This document shows positions 9,326-17,544 of a stretch of 33,407 nucleotides of DNA, piece after piece. The notes beneath the pieces are model-generated. The model saw nothing but the letters and a program-made list of their open reading frames with translations. It ran no database searches and was not told the DNA's origin. The DNA comes from Armatimonadetes bacterium CG06_land_8_20_14_3_00_66_21. Lineage in GTDB: Bacteria; Armatimonadota; Abditibacteriia; CG2-30-66-41. Numbering within the stretch: the first letter of the stretch is position 1; each line of letters starts with the position of its first letter. The DNA is taken from assembly GCA_002779825.1 (NCBI GenBank), contig PEVN01000176.1, forward strand, positions 1-33,407, read 5' to 3'. Made by a program: the position numbers and the translations under genes.

Positions 9326-10552
9326 TCAGGTGTGGTATTCCGCGTTGATCTTCACATAGTCGTAGGACAGATCGCACGTCCAGGCGGTCCAGCTCGCCTC
9401 GCCCACGCCGGCCGCGAGCCGGATCTTGACGGTGTCGCCTGCCACTGCGGCTTCTGCTTCGCGGACCGAGTAGTCGGTCGCGGTGCCCCCGTCCAGTACC
9501 AACAAGTCGCCGATCCACAGGCGCAGATTCTCCAAGTCCAGCTCAGCGCCAGCTCGGCCGGCGGCAGCGGCGATGCGCCCCCAGTTGGGGTCTCCGCCGA
9601 ACAGCGCCGTCTTCACCAGCAACGAGTTGCAGATGGTCATGGCGATCTGCTTTGCTTCGGGCTCGGAAGCGGCTTCTTGGACGACGACTTCGGTGAGCTT
9701 GGTTGCGCCTTCGCCGTCACGCACCAACTGGATTGCCAGCTCCCGCGTCACCCGCGCAAAGGCTGCGGTTAGGACCGCGTATTCCTCGGTACCTTGCCGC
9801 ACCGGCGCATTCCCCGCGCAGCCGTTGGCCAGCGCGAGGACGGTGTCATTGGTGCTGGTGTCGCCGTCGACAGTGATCGAGTTGAACGACCGCTCCACCG
9901 TCCACTTGAGGAGTTCCTGCAGCGCCTCCCGCTCGACAGCGGCATCCGTGGTGAGAAAGCAGAACATCGTGCCCATGTTGGGGGCAATCATGCCGGCGCC
10001 CTTGGCGATGCCTCCGACGGTGACCTCGCGACCGCCCAATGCCACCCGAACAGCGTGTGCCTTCGGCACGGTGTCGGTGGTCATGATCGCCAGGGCGGCG
10101 TCGGCACCACCCTCCGGGGTCAGTGCGCCAGCGGCATCCCGAATGCCTCGCTCGATCCGGTCCATGGGCAGTGGGTGACCGATGATCCCGGTGGAAGCCA
10201 CCAACACCTCGTGCGGTGCCACCCCCAATGCCTCAGCGGCGATTGCGCACATGCGCTCTGCCGCTTCCAGACCGGGCTGCCCCGTGCAGGCGTTGGCGTT
10301 CCCACTGTTGGCAGCGATGGCGCGAACGGCAGCGCTGCTGAGGTGGCGCCTCGATACCTGCACCGGAGCAGCCGTCACCTTGGAGGTGGTGAAGACCCCG
10401 GCAGCGGCGGCCGGCACCTCGCTGACGAGCAGGGCCACATCGAGCCCTGTCTGTTTGAGTCCAGCCCGCACCCCGGCCGCCAGGAACCCGGCAGGCGAGG
10501 TCACCGTTCCCCCGGGGAGGTCCAAGACAGGCAGCTTGACCGACTCCGACAT
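9326..10552 (-). CDS. argJ: Bifunctional ornithine acetyltransferase / N-acetylglutamate synthase
   Basis: A 408-residue ArgJ that transfers the acetyl group from acetylornithine to glutamate, and may also make acetylglutamate from acetyl-CoA, forming the cyclic arginine route. The proenzyme cuts itself into two chains at KGAGMIAPNMGT; the nucleophile is Thr195. The motif has MGTM where most family members have MATM, a mild change that keeps the threonine. SGNANACTG (83-91), ASTGIIG (119-125) and TVDGDTSTND are also family signatures. The ATG at 10552 has AGGTGAG six bases upstream. It is the first arg gene of the cluster; argC is not in the window. A small hairpin (TGGTC at 10565-10569, GACCA at 10577-10581) sits just before the ribosome site. 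Confidence 0.96.
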   Translation of the reverse strand: MSESVKLPVLDLPGGTVTSPAGFLAAGVRAGLKQTGLDVALLVSEVPAAAAGVFTTSKVTAAPVQVSRRHLSSAAVRAIAANSGNANACTGQPGLEAAERMCAIAAEALGVAPHEVLVASTGIIGHPLPMDRIERGIRDAAGALTPEGGADAALAIMTTDTVPKAHAVRVALGGREVTVGGIAKGAGMIAPNMGTMFCFLTTDAAVEREALQELLKWTVERSFNSITVDGDTSTNDTVLALANGCAGNAPVRQGTEEYAVLTAAFARVTRELAIQLVRDGEGATKLTEVVVQEAASEPEAKQIAMTICNSLLVKTALFGGDPNWGRIAAAAGRAGAELDLENLRLWIGDLLVLDGGTATDYSVREAEAAVAGDTVKIRLAAGVGEASWTAWTCDLSYDYVKINAEYHT

Positions 10553-10694
10553 GTTCTCACCTACTGGTCGCAAAGAGACCAACGTGTCCGCTCAACGGTG
10601 CGGCGGCACAACTTGCGCAAAGGGCGAAAGGGTCGAAACGGGAGGGGTGGACGAAGGGGAAGTTCCGTCGCGACCGCCAGGGGACGAGCGAGGG

Positions 10695-12053
10695 TCAGCG
10701 TCTGGCTCCGCGGAACATTGCCCAGTTCTTGGCGTCGAACAGATTGCCGACGACGACAGCACCCGCGCTGCCTGAGGCGTGGATCATCTGCCCGCCTCCG
10801 AGGTAGATCCCGCAGTGGTCGATTCGGCTTCCGCTGGCCGAGAAGTACAGCCGGTCTCCCACCGCCAACTGAGACGGCTCCACGGCGTAGCCCACGCCAA
10901 ACTGGGCCGCTGCAGTTCTGGGCAAGGCCTGACCGACGGCGGCGTAGGCCGTTCGTACCAGTGCCGAGCAATCGATACCCGACGAACCGTTGCCGCCATA
11001 CCGGTACGGACAGCCGTAGTACCGCATCGCCGCCTGCACAACGGCGGCATTGCCTCCCGGACGGAGCTTGGTTGAGTCCGCCACCAAGTCAACCGGGTCC
11101 AGTCGGACATACTTCATCGGGATCCAACAGTTGGTGCCGTCCATCATGACCACGGCATACCAGTCGCCCCAGTACCCGCCGATGACCAACTGGTTCCCGG
11201 GCTTCGTGGAGTAGGCGGCCACGCCTTTGGGGCTCGGCGTCCGCCGGATGATCCCCCCGGGAGTGGTGATCGTTCCGAGCCGCCCGATGACCTTCTTCTT
11301 CGGGGCAGGCGCGGCCGTGAGAGTGGGCTTGGTGGGAGCTGGCTCCGGGGAGGCGGCCGCTGGTGCTGCAGCGGGAGTCGCCTTGGGGTCGTCGGTCTCG
11401 GCTAGACCGTTCTTCCCTCCGGGCTTCACAGCGAGAGTGGGGCGAGACCGTGAGACGAGCCCTCGGGACACCTGCGTTGTCCGCACGACATGCTCTGCGA
11501 GGGGGACCACTAGCGTCTGACTCGCGGCGAGTTGGGTCCCTGCGGGAAGCTCATTGGCTCGCAGAAGCTGGTCCACCGACACCCCGTAGCGAGAGGCAAT
11601 CGTGGCAAGCGTTTCTCCGGCCTGCACCTCGTGGTTGCGAGAGAGGCGAATCCGGCCAGCGACCTCTCCGCCTTCAGCGATCAACGTCTCTGCACTCGAG
11701 GGAGTGCTCGCGACGACCCCGGGCGAGCCAGCTTGCTTGCCCTTTGTGCCGCTCGCCCCCGCACCCAGCGGGACAACGAGTGTGTCGCCCGCTTTGAGCT
11801 CAGCGGAAGCAACCAACCCGTTCTTTGCCCGCAGCGCCGATTCCTCGACGCCAAACCGCTTCGCAAGGGCCGCCAAGCTGTCGCCGGACTGAACACGGTA
11901 GACCCGCACGCTGTCCGACTTAGCCAGTAGCGGCCGGAGCGCCAAGCCCGTCAAACCGGCAGATAGCCAGACGAGCAAGCCGCCCCGCACAACGCGAGCG
12001 AGTGGCCCTACAGCGCCCCATGAGAGAGGTTTTCCGCGGTTCTCAGCAGACAC
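10695..12053 (-). CDS. LysM and NlpC/P60 cell-wall endopeptidase
   Basis: A 452-residue protein with a short N-terminal cytosolic part and a hydrophobic segment at about 23-44, acting as signal anchor or signal peptide. Two LysM peptidoglycan-binding repeats follow (about 50-96 and 139-185). Next come an Ala/Pro/Lys-rich linker (220-255), an SH3-like region (about 275-320), and a C-terminal NlpC/P60 domain (333-450). The catalytic residues are Cys362 in GIDCSALV, His413 in DHCGIYLG and His425 in MIHASG. It probably cuts the stem peptide of peptidoglycan outside the membrane. The GTG at 12053 is chosen because GAGAGGA lies eight bases upstream. It starts about 40 bp after rpsI and precedes argJ, so it separates the ribosomal block from the arginine genes. 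Confidence 0.92.
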   Translation of the reverse strand: MSAENRGKPLSWGAVGPLARVVRGGLLVWLSAGLTGLALRPLLAKSDSVRVYRVQSGDSLAALAKRFGVEESALRAKNGLVASAELKAGDTLVVPLGAGASGTKGKQAGSPGVVASTPSSAETLIAEGGEVAGRIRLSRNHEVQAGETLATIASRYGVSVDQLLRANELPAGTQLAASQTLVVPLAEHVVRTTQVSRGLVSRSRPTLAVKPGGKNGLAETDDPKATPAAAPAAASPEPAPTKPTLTAAPAPKKKVIGRLGTITTPGGIIRRTPSPKGVAAYSTKPGNQLVIGGYWGDWYAVVMMDGTNCWIPMKYVRLDPVDLVADSTKLRPGGNAAVVQAAMRYYGCPYRYGGNGSSGIDCSALVRTAYAAVGQALPRTAAAQFGVGYAVEPSQLAVGDRLYFSASGSRIDHCGIYLGGGQMIHASGSAGAVVVGNLFDAKNWAMFRGARR

Positions 12054-12092
12054 AACAGCATCCTCTCCCCGCGCCGGGGGAGGTAGGCAGGT

Positions 12093-12491
12093 CTAGCGCT
12101 TGGTGAACTGAAAGCCCCGCCGCGCCCGCTTGCGGCCGTACTTCTTCCGCTCTTTTGCGCGCGGGTCGCGAGTAAGCAGTCCTCGCTGGCGCAAGAGCGG
12201 TCGCAGGTTGGCGTCCAGTTCAAGCAGCGCCCTGGAAATCCCATGTCGGACCGCTCCAGCCTGGCCACTGACTCCGCCGCCGGCCGCCGTAGCCGTCACG
12301 TCATACTTACCGACCCCGTCGGCTACAACCAGTGGCTGCAGCACGAGTTGCTCCAGCGCCTTCCGGTTATGCACATACTCCAGGAGCGGGCGGCCGTTGA
12401 CGGAGATGTTGCCCTGGCCGGGGGACATCCAAACACGGGCGGTGGCGTCCTTGCGCCGGCCTGTTCCGTAGAATCTCGCTTGCTCTGCCAC
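12093..12491 (-). CDS. rpsI: 30S ribosomal protein S9
   Basis: A 132-residue S9 of usual length. YGTGRRKDATARVW opens the fold, and the C-terminus ends with the basic RARRGFQFTKR tail that reaches the P-site tRNA anticodon loop in the small subunit. It starts with GTG at 12491; an AAAGGAG ribosome site lies somewhat far upstream (about 12 bases). It follows rplM by 79 bp, the conserved rplM-rpsI pair. It is the last ribosomal gene of the block. Confidence 0.97.
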   Translation of the reverse strand: MAEQARFYGTGRRKDATARVWMSPGQGNISVNGRPLLEYVHNRKALEQLVLQPLVVADGVGKYDVTATAAGGGVSGQAGAVRHGISRALLELDANLRPLLRQRGLLTRDPRAKERKKYGRKRARRGFQFTKR

Positions 12492-12570
12492 GATTCCGTG
12501 AGCTCCTTTGACGAAAGCCTTATTCTACCCGGTTGCGGAGGCCGCTGCACGTCGCCTCCGGCTGCCGGTC

Positions 12571-12996
12571 TCAACTTGCCGACTGCGGCTGCTGCGCTTG
12601 GTGGCGATGCTCGGAGCCGCGGTAGACGCGCAACTTCTTCAGCATCTTGCGGCCGAGCCGGTTCTTGGGGAGCATCCCCCGCACCGCCATCAGGACGGCC
12701 TGCTCTGGGTGATCCTGCATCAGATCGGAGTAGGCGATGGTGCGCAGTCCGCCGGGGCATCCGCTGTGCCGGTAGCGCTTCTTCTGCTCAAGCTTCCTGC
12801 CGGTCAGCACCACGTCCGCGGCGTTCACGACGACCACGTGGTCTCCCGTGTCCAAATGAGGCGTGAACTCCGGCTTGTGCTTGCCGCGAAGCAGTTGCGC
12901 GACGTGGCTGGATAGCCGGCCGAGCGCCTGTCCGCGAGCATCAATGAGATGCCACTGCCGAGAGGACTCATCAGGGCTTGGCAAGTACGTTTTCAT
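12571..12996 (-). CDS. rplM: 50S ribosomal protein L13
   Basis: A 141-residue L13 (early assembly protein of the large subunit). Motifs [24 protein letters not shown] and the basic [19 protein letters not shown] are clear. I chose the ATG at 12996 (MKTYLPSP), with AAGGTGA seven bases upstream. A GTG three codons earlier (13005) is the alternative. It lies 45 bp after truA and pairs with rpsI. Confidence 0.96.
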   Translation of the reverse strand: MKTYLPSPDESSRQWHLIDARGQALGRLSSHVAQLLRGKHKPEFTPHLDTGDHVVVVNAADVVLTGRKLEQKKRYRHSGCPGGLRTIAYSDLMQDHPEQAVLMAVRGMLPKNRLGRKMLKKLRVYRGSEHRHQAQQPQSAS

Positions 12997-13041
12997 CAAC
13001 TTCACCTTTCCGTGGCGACTGAAGGGCGCTCACTCGACGGG

Positions 13042-13797
13042 TCACTCCGGGTAGTCCACTCTCATGAGTGTCAGCCCACTGGCTGGGGCTGGGGCGCTGC
13101 ATCGATCCCGCCGACGACTATCGCAAATCTCCAGAAGTGCCTCCGGCGGCACAGCTCCCCTGCCGATGGCGACAAGCGTGCCAACCAAGTTCCGTACCAT
13201 TCGGTACAGGAACGCGTTGGCGGCGACGGTGATTAGCACCTCTGCACCGCGGCGGCGACAGTCGAGTCGCGCGAGCGTGCGAACCGTCGAGGCCGTCCAA
13301 CTCCCCGCGCTGCAGAACGCCGCGAAATCGCGTGTCCCCAACAGCGGGGCCGCCGCCCTCTGCATCCGGGGCACGTCAAGCCGCGTCGGAACGTGCCAGA
13401 CATACTGGCGGCTCAACACGTCTGGAACCACGCGGTTGTCGATCCGGTACCGGTAGGTCCGCAGCACAGCATCGTGTCGCGGGTGAAAGTGCGCGGCGCA
13501 CAAGGCAGCTTTACGGACCAGCACTGCTGACGGGAGCACCCGGTTCAGCGCCACAGACAGCCGGTCCACGGGGATCCGGTTCGTCGTGCTTACGCGGACC
13601 ACCTGTCCGAGGGCATGGACGCCAGCATCAGTTCGACCGGCCGCCGCAATCCGGCGGTCCTCCTTAAGGACGGTCTTCAGCGCGGCCTCCAGCACGTCCT
13701 GTACCGTTCTGGCATTGGACTGAGACTGGAAGCCAGCGAAGTCCGTGCCCTCGTACGCCACAACCAACCGGAAGGTGCGCTCCGTATCGGCACTCAT
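13042..13797 (-). CDS. truA: tRNA pseudouridine(38-40) synthase TruA
   Basis: A 251-residue enzyme that isomerises uridine to pseudouridine at positions 38-40 of the tRNA anticodon arm. It opens with VVAYEGTDFAGFQSQ. The catalytic Asp57 sits in AAGRTDAGVHALGQV, and the C-terminal NAFLYRMVRNLVGTLVAIG motif is diagnostic. I chose the ATG at 13797 (MSADTERTF); an upstream GTG at 13821 would add eight residues. It occupies its usual Gram-positive-type place between rplQ and rplM. Confidence 0.95.
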   Translation of the reverse strand: MSADTERTFRLVVAYEGTDFAGFQSQSNARTVQDVLEAALKTVLKEDRRIAAAGRTDAGVHALGQVVRVSTTNRIPVDRLSVALNRVLPSAVLVRKAALCAAHFHPRHDAVLRTYRYRIDNRVVPDVLSRQYVWHVPTRLDVPRMQRAAAPLLGTRDFAAFCSAGSWTASTVRTLARLDCRRRGAEVLITVAANAFLYRMVRNLVGTLVAIGRGAVPPEALLEICDSRRRDRCSAPAPASGLTLMRVDYPE

Positions 13798-13854
13798 GGC
13801 ATTGATCCAAGGAGCGGGCACACCAAACCAGCGCCCGCGCTCAGTGCCCCTCGG

Positions 13855-14268
13855 CTACTCAACCAGCATCAACAGAGCCATCGGCGCGCCGTCGCCTCGC
13901 CGCGGGGGCGCCTTCAGTAGGCGCGTGTACCCGCCGTGGCGCTCCGCGAACCGCGGGCCAATATCGGTCAGCAGCTTCTGGAAAAGCTGGCGCTCCGGGT
14001 GCTCTTGTGAGCGGTACTTGGCCGACTGCATGCGTTTGCGCTTCACTGGCGGTCGTTGGATGACGCGGTTGACCTCCCGTCGCGAGGCCTCGGTGTTGCG
14101 CTTCGCCTGGGTGATCAGTTTCTCCGCCACACGCTGCACTTCCTTGGCCTTGGTCTCCGTGGTCATGAGCCGCTCGTGCAGGAAGAGCTGCTTAACCTGA
14201 TTCTTGAGCAGGGCCATCCGCTGGTCAGTTGGCAGCCCCAACTTTCGGTGGTCAACTCGGTGCCGCAT
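13855..14268 (-). CDS. rplQ: 50S ribosomal protein L17
   Basis: A 137-residue L17, near the nascent-chain exit. MRHRVDHRKLGLPTDQRMALLKNQ is the strongly conserved start; TTETKAKEVQRVAEKLIT follows. The C-terminal GGYTRLLKAPPRRGDGAPMALLMLVE is also typical. The ATG at 14268 has a GGAGGAAG site just upstream. It follows rpoA by 96 bp, the universal rpoA-rplQ pairing. The middle segment carries extra basic residues (PPVKRKRMQSAKYRSQ) that make it a little longer than the E. coli protein core. Confidence 0.96.
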   Translation of the reverse strand: MRHRVDHRKLGLPTDQRMALLKNQVKQLFLHERLMTTETKAKEVQRVAEKLITQAKRNTEASRREVNRVIQRPPVKRKRMQSAKYRSQEHPERQLFQKLLTDIGPRFAERHGGYTRLLKAPPRRGDGAPMALLMLVE

Positions 14269-14364
14269 ATCACTTCCTCCATTCTCAACGCCGCACAGCG
14301 CCCGGGCTCGGAGCAGGAAACTGCGCCATTGCGGGCGCCAGCCCGACTCCTGCGCCCAGCGCGG

Positions 14365-15405
14365 CTAAACAATGTCCTCTTCGTCGATCTCCAACTCCAC
14401 CGCAAACTCGTCTTCGTCCAATCCGGGGAGGTCGTCCGGCTGCGTCAGCGAGGCCTTCAGGTGCAGGTTAAATTTCCCCAGCTTGTCGATGACTTCATTC
14501 AGCGACTTCCGGCCGAAGTTCCTGATCTTCATCAGCTCATCTTCGGAGAGCAGGATCAACTGCCCAAGGCTGTCGATGTTCTCTTTCCGCAAGCAGTTGT
14601 ACGTGCGGACGGAGAAGTCCATGTCTTCGACTTTGTACTCAAGCACGCGGTCCTGCTGGCGGGCCTCTTCCTCTTCGAACTGTCGCTCCTGCTCTTCCCG
14701 TTCGGTGAAGTCGAAGAACAGCTTGAGTTGGTCGGTCAGGATCTTGGCCCCGTCGCTGATGGCTTTGGCCGGCTCGACGGTGCCGTTCGTCCACACTTCG
14801 AAGACAAGTCGGTCGTAGTCAGTCTTCTGCCCCAAACGGGTGGGTTCAACAACGTAGTTGATCCGCCGGATGGGCGTGTAGATTGCGTCGATGGGAATGC
14901 AGCCGATGGGCAGTTCGCCGCGGTCGCGGCGCTGGGCGGGCACGAAGCCGATCCCGCGCTCCACCGTCAACTCCAGCTCCAGCTTGGCCTTGACCTGGGT
15001 GAGCGTGGCGAGGTGCACTTCGGGGGAGCACATCTCCAGGTCCGGCGGGAGCTCGATGTCCGCTCCGGTGACCTCGCCTTTCCCCTGCGCGCTGAGGCGA
15101 AGGGTCCAAGACTGGTCGGCCGCCAAGTCCCCCCCGGAGTTCACGCGAATCGACAACTCCTTGAGGTTAAGGATCAGCTCAGTTACGTCCTCGACCATCC
15201 CAGGGATGGTTGAGAACTCGTGGAGCACTCCCTCGATCTTCACAGTTGCGATGGCGGCGCCCTGAATCGACGACAGCAACACCCGGCGCAACGAGTTCCC
15301 CAGCGTGACACCGTACCCCTTCTCCAGGGGCTCTATCAAGAACTTGCCGAATCGGTCGCCGCGCTCCAACTGGCGGATCTTCGCCTCGACGAAATCGTGG
15401 ATCAT
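14365..15405 (-). CDS. rpoA: DNA-directed RNA polymerase subunit alpha
   Basis: A 346-residue alpha subunit. The N-terminal domain (1-235) has the dimerisation motif YGVTLGNSLRRVLLSS and assembles beta and beta'. After a charged linker rich in Glu/Gln/Arg comes the C-terminal domain (about 255-315), where SVRTYNCLRKENIDSLGQL keeps the arginine used for UP-element DNA contact, and NFGRKSLNEV is the helix-hairpin-helix. The protein ends with an acidic tail (LDEDEFAVELEIDEEDIV) longer than that of E. coli. The ATG at 15405 has GGAGGG six bases upstream. It sits between rpsD and rplQ as in the alpha operon. Confidence 0.97.
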   Translation of the reverse strand: MIHDFVEAKIRQLERGDRFGKFLIEPLEKGYGVTLGNSLRRVLLSSIQGAAIATVKIEGVLHEFSTIPGMVEDVTELILNLKELSIRVNSGGDLAADQSWTLRLSAQGKGEVTGADIELPPDLEMCSPEVHLATLTQVKAKLELELTVERGIGFVPAQRRDRGELPIGCIPIDAIYTPIRRINYVVEPTRLGQKTDYDRLVFEVWTNGTVEPAKAISDGAKILTDQLKLFFDFTEREEQERQFEEEEARQQDRVLEYKVEDMDFSVRTYNCLRKENIDSLGQLILLSEDELMKIRNFGRKSLNEVIDKLGKFNLHLKASLTQPDDLPGLDEDEFAVELEIDEEDIV

Positions 15406-15447
15406 ACCTGTCCCTCCTGCCGGACACCGGTCGGGCCGCGTCGGGTC

Positions 15448-16188
15448 TTACCTCGAGTAGTACTCAACAATGAGCTGTTCCTGTACGTCGGTGTCGATCT
15501 GGTCTCGGGTCGGCGTGCCAAGCACTCGACCGGAGAAGCCGTCAGGGGCGCGCTCAATCCATCCAGGCAGGTCCCGCCTGGATCCAGACTGGATGATCTC
15601 CAGGACGAAGGGACTCGTCCGGCTCTTGGACTTCAGCTCGATGCGGTCGCCGGGCGACAGCAGAATCGACGGCACATTCGCCGGTCGACCATTGACACGC
15701 ACATGCCGGTGGGTCACCAACTGGCGAGCATGCGGCCGCGAGGCCGCAATCCCCAGTCGAAAGATGACGTTGTCCAAGCGGCACTCCAGCAAGCCTAAGA
15801 GGTTCCCGCCGGTGACTCCCGGCATTCCCTCGGCGCGTTGGAAGTAGGTGCGAAACTGCCGCTCAAGGACGCCGTACGTCCGCCGCAGCTTCTGCTTCTC
15901 CCGCAGCCGGATGCCGTAGTCTGACATGCGCGTCCGGCCACCGGACCGCCTGCCGCCGGACCGGCCGCCGCCGGCAGGCGAGCGCCCGCCACCGGCGGCG
16001 CCGCGGGCGCCTCCAGCGCGGCCGCCGCCTCTCCCGGAGGCTCTCAGCCCGCCGGGCTGACCAGCCTTTCCCGGTGGTTCGGGACGTTTGTCCAGGGTGC
16101 ACTTCCCGTAGCACTTATCGCCTTTCAGGAACAGCTTCTGTCCTTCGCGGCGACACAATTTGCACTTGGGTCCTCGGTAGTTGGCCAA
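15448..16188 (-). CDS. rpsD: 30S ribosomal protein S4 with Gly/Arg-rich insert
   Basis: A 246-residue S4, about 40 longer than the usual 205. The first 43 residues hold the zinc site of the C+ form (Cys9, Cys12, Cys26, Cys30). The core resumes at MSDYGIRLREKQKLRRTYG (residue 88 on) and carries the S4 RNA-binding region (LECRLDNVIFRLGIA...HRHVRVNG). Between them, at residues 44-87 (bases 15928-16059), lies a low-complexity stretch of Gly, Arg, Ala and Ser. The start is a TTG at 16186-16188, supported by AAGGAG about eight bases upstream; no nearer ATG gives the conserved ANYRGPKCKLCRREG sequence. S4 nucleates 16S assembly and in many bacteria represses the alpha operon. See findings for the insert. 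Confidence 0.95.
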   Translation of the reverse strand: MANYRGPKCKLCRREGQKLFLKGDKCYGKCTLDKRPEPPGKAGQPGGLRASGRGGGRAGGARGAAGGGRSPAGGGRSGGRRSGGRTRMSDYGIRLREKQKLRRTYGVLERQFRTYFQRAEGMPGVTGGNLLGLLECRLDNVIFRLGIAASRPHARQLVTHRHVRVNGRPANVPSILLSPGDRIELKSKSRTSPFVLEIIQSGSRRDLPGWIERAPDGFSGRVLGTPTRDQIDTDVQEQLIVEYYSR

Positions 16189-16244
16189 TGGCCTTCTCCT
16201 TCAACCCCCGGCGACTGCTGCGCCGGGTATGGTTCAACGCGCTG

Positions 16245-16634
16245 CTATACCCGGCGGCGCTTGCGGGGGCGACAACCGTTGTGGGGAATGGTCGTGACGT
16301 CTCTGATGCTGCCGACGTCCAAACCGGCCGACTGCAGCGACCGGATCGCTGTCTCTCGGCCAGAGCCGGGCCCCTTGACGAATACGTCGACATACTGAAG
16401 GCCCATGTCGAAGGCGCGCCGAGCGGCTGCCTGCGCGGCCGACTGGGCGGCGAACGGCGTTCCCTTCTTGGTGCCCTTGAACCCGACGGTTCCGGCGCTG
16501 GCCCAAGCGACTGTGTTCCCTCGCGTGTCGGTGAGGGTGACGATCGTGTTGTTGAACGTCGCTCGAATGAAGGCCTTCCCGCGGGGCTCGACGCGCTTTC
16601 CGCGCTTGCGACTGGGGGCAGCGGCTTCAGCCAT
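16245..16634 (-). CDS. rpsK: 30S ribosomal protein S11
   Basis: A 129-residue S11 of the 30S platform. [33 protein letters not shown] and the C-terminal [20 protein letters not shown] are signature sequences; the Asn-Gly in the last motif is the site that becomes isoaspartate in E. coli. The ATG at 16634 follows rpsM by 35 bp. The N-terminus has a short Ala-rich extension ([13 protein letters not shown]). Confidence 0.97.
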   Translation of the reverse strand: MAEAAAPSRKRGKRVEPRGKAFIRATFNNTIVTLTDTRGNTVAWASAGTVGFKGTKKGTPFAAQSAAQAAARRAFDMGLQYVDVFVKGPGSGRETAIRSLQSAGLDVGSIRDVTTIPHNGCRPRKRRRV

Positions 16635-16669
16635 GTCTTAGTCTCCTTGCAGACCGAATCTTCACTGGA

Positions 16670-17041
16670 CTACTTCTTCCGGCGGATGCCGACTGTCTTC
16701 CGCGGCCCTTTCCGTGTCCGGGCGTTGGTGGAAGTGCGCTGGCCGCGCACCGGCAGACCGCGACGGTGGCGTAATCCACGGTAGCTCCCGATCTCGATGA
16801 GCCGCTTGATATTGGCGGTGAGTTCGCGGCGGAGGTCGCCTTCCAGCGTGTAGGCCGACTCGAGCTCTTCGCGCAGCTTCGCTACGTCGGTATCGGCGAG
16901 GTCTTGCACGCGCGTCCCGGGGTCGATCTTGACCTTCCCCAGAATCTTCTGGCTGCTGGCGCGGCCGAGACCGTAAATATACGTCAGCGCGATGTCAATG
17001 CGTTTCTCTTTGGGCAAATCAACGCCCGCGATTCTGGCCAC
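16670..17041 (-). CDS. rpsM: 30S ribosomal protein S13
   Basis: A 123-residue S13 of the 30S head, which contacts the P-site tRNA and bridges to L5. [25 protein letters not shown] begins it, and [31 protein letters not shown] closes the conserved part. The start is a GTG at 17039-17041 with a very strong AGGAGGTG site about seven bases upstream. It follows rpmJ by 41 bp. Confidence 0.97.
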   Translation of the reverse strand: MARIAGVDLPKEKRIDIALTYIYGLGRASSQKILGKVKIDPGTRVQDLADTDVAKLREELESAYTLEGDLRRELTANIKRLIEIGSYRGLRHRRGLPVRGQRTSTNARTRKGPRKTVGIRRKK

Positions 17042-17082
17042 TCCGGGGCACCTCCTGTGCGTCGGTCACTGCCGAGGGCGGT

Positions 17083-17196
17083 TCAGCCCTGTCGCTGCTT
17101 ATGCTTCGGCTTCTCGCAAAGCACCCGGACAATTCCGCGACGCCGGATGATCTTGCATTTGTCACACATCTTCTTCACGGACGTGCGAACCTTCAT
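17083..17196 (-). CDS. rpmJ: 50S ribosomal protein L36, zinc type
   Basis: A 37-residue gene. It reads [14 protein letters not shown] at the start and ends KPKHKQRQG. The four zinc ligands C11, C14, C27 and H32 are present, so this is the C+ form. The ATG is at 17194-17196 and the stop TGA at 17083-17085. It lies between infA and rpsM, its classical place, with 84 bp before it and 41 bp after. Confidence 0.97.
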   Translation of the reverse strand: MKVRTSVKKMCDKCKIIRRRGIVRVLCEKPKHKQRQG

Positions 17197-17280
17197 GTTC
17201 GTATCCTTTTCGGTAACTTGGGCGCGCGCAACGCGGCTTTCGAGCCAGGAACCGACTCAACCAACTCCGGCCGACGACAA

Positions 17281-17499
17281 TTACTTGAACCGGTAGGTGA
17301 TCCGCCCGCGCGTCAGGTCGTAAGGCGAGAGCTCCAACTGCACCCGATCCCCCGGCAAGATGCGGATGTAGTACATTCTGATTTTCCCCGAGACATGCGC
17401 CAGCACTTCGTGGCCGTTCTCCAACTCCACGCGGAACTGCGCATTCGGGAGCGTCTCCCTGACGGTGCCCTCGACTTTCACCGCTTGTTCTTTGGGCAT
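17281..17499 (-). CDS. infA: Translation initiation factor IF-1
   Basis: A 72-residue single OB-fold protein that binds the ribosomal A site during initiation. [33 protein letters not shown] and [15 protein letters not shown] match the family end to end. The ATG at 17499 has a purine-rich GAGAGAGAG upstream. It lies between map and rpmJ. Confidence 0.97.
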   Translation of the reverse strand: MPKEQAVKVEGTVRETLPNAQFRVELENGHEVLAHVSGKIRMYYIRILPGDRVQLELSPYDLTRGRITYRFK

Positions 17500-17544
17500 A
17501 AGCTCTCTCTCTCGGGCCCGCGCTCTCCGCTGGGACAGGGAACC

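Noticed and set aside
12062-12083. Intrinsic terminator after rpsI
   Set aside because: The hairpin is short (six perfect pairs) and is followed by no T-run on the transcribed strand.
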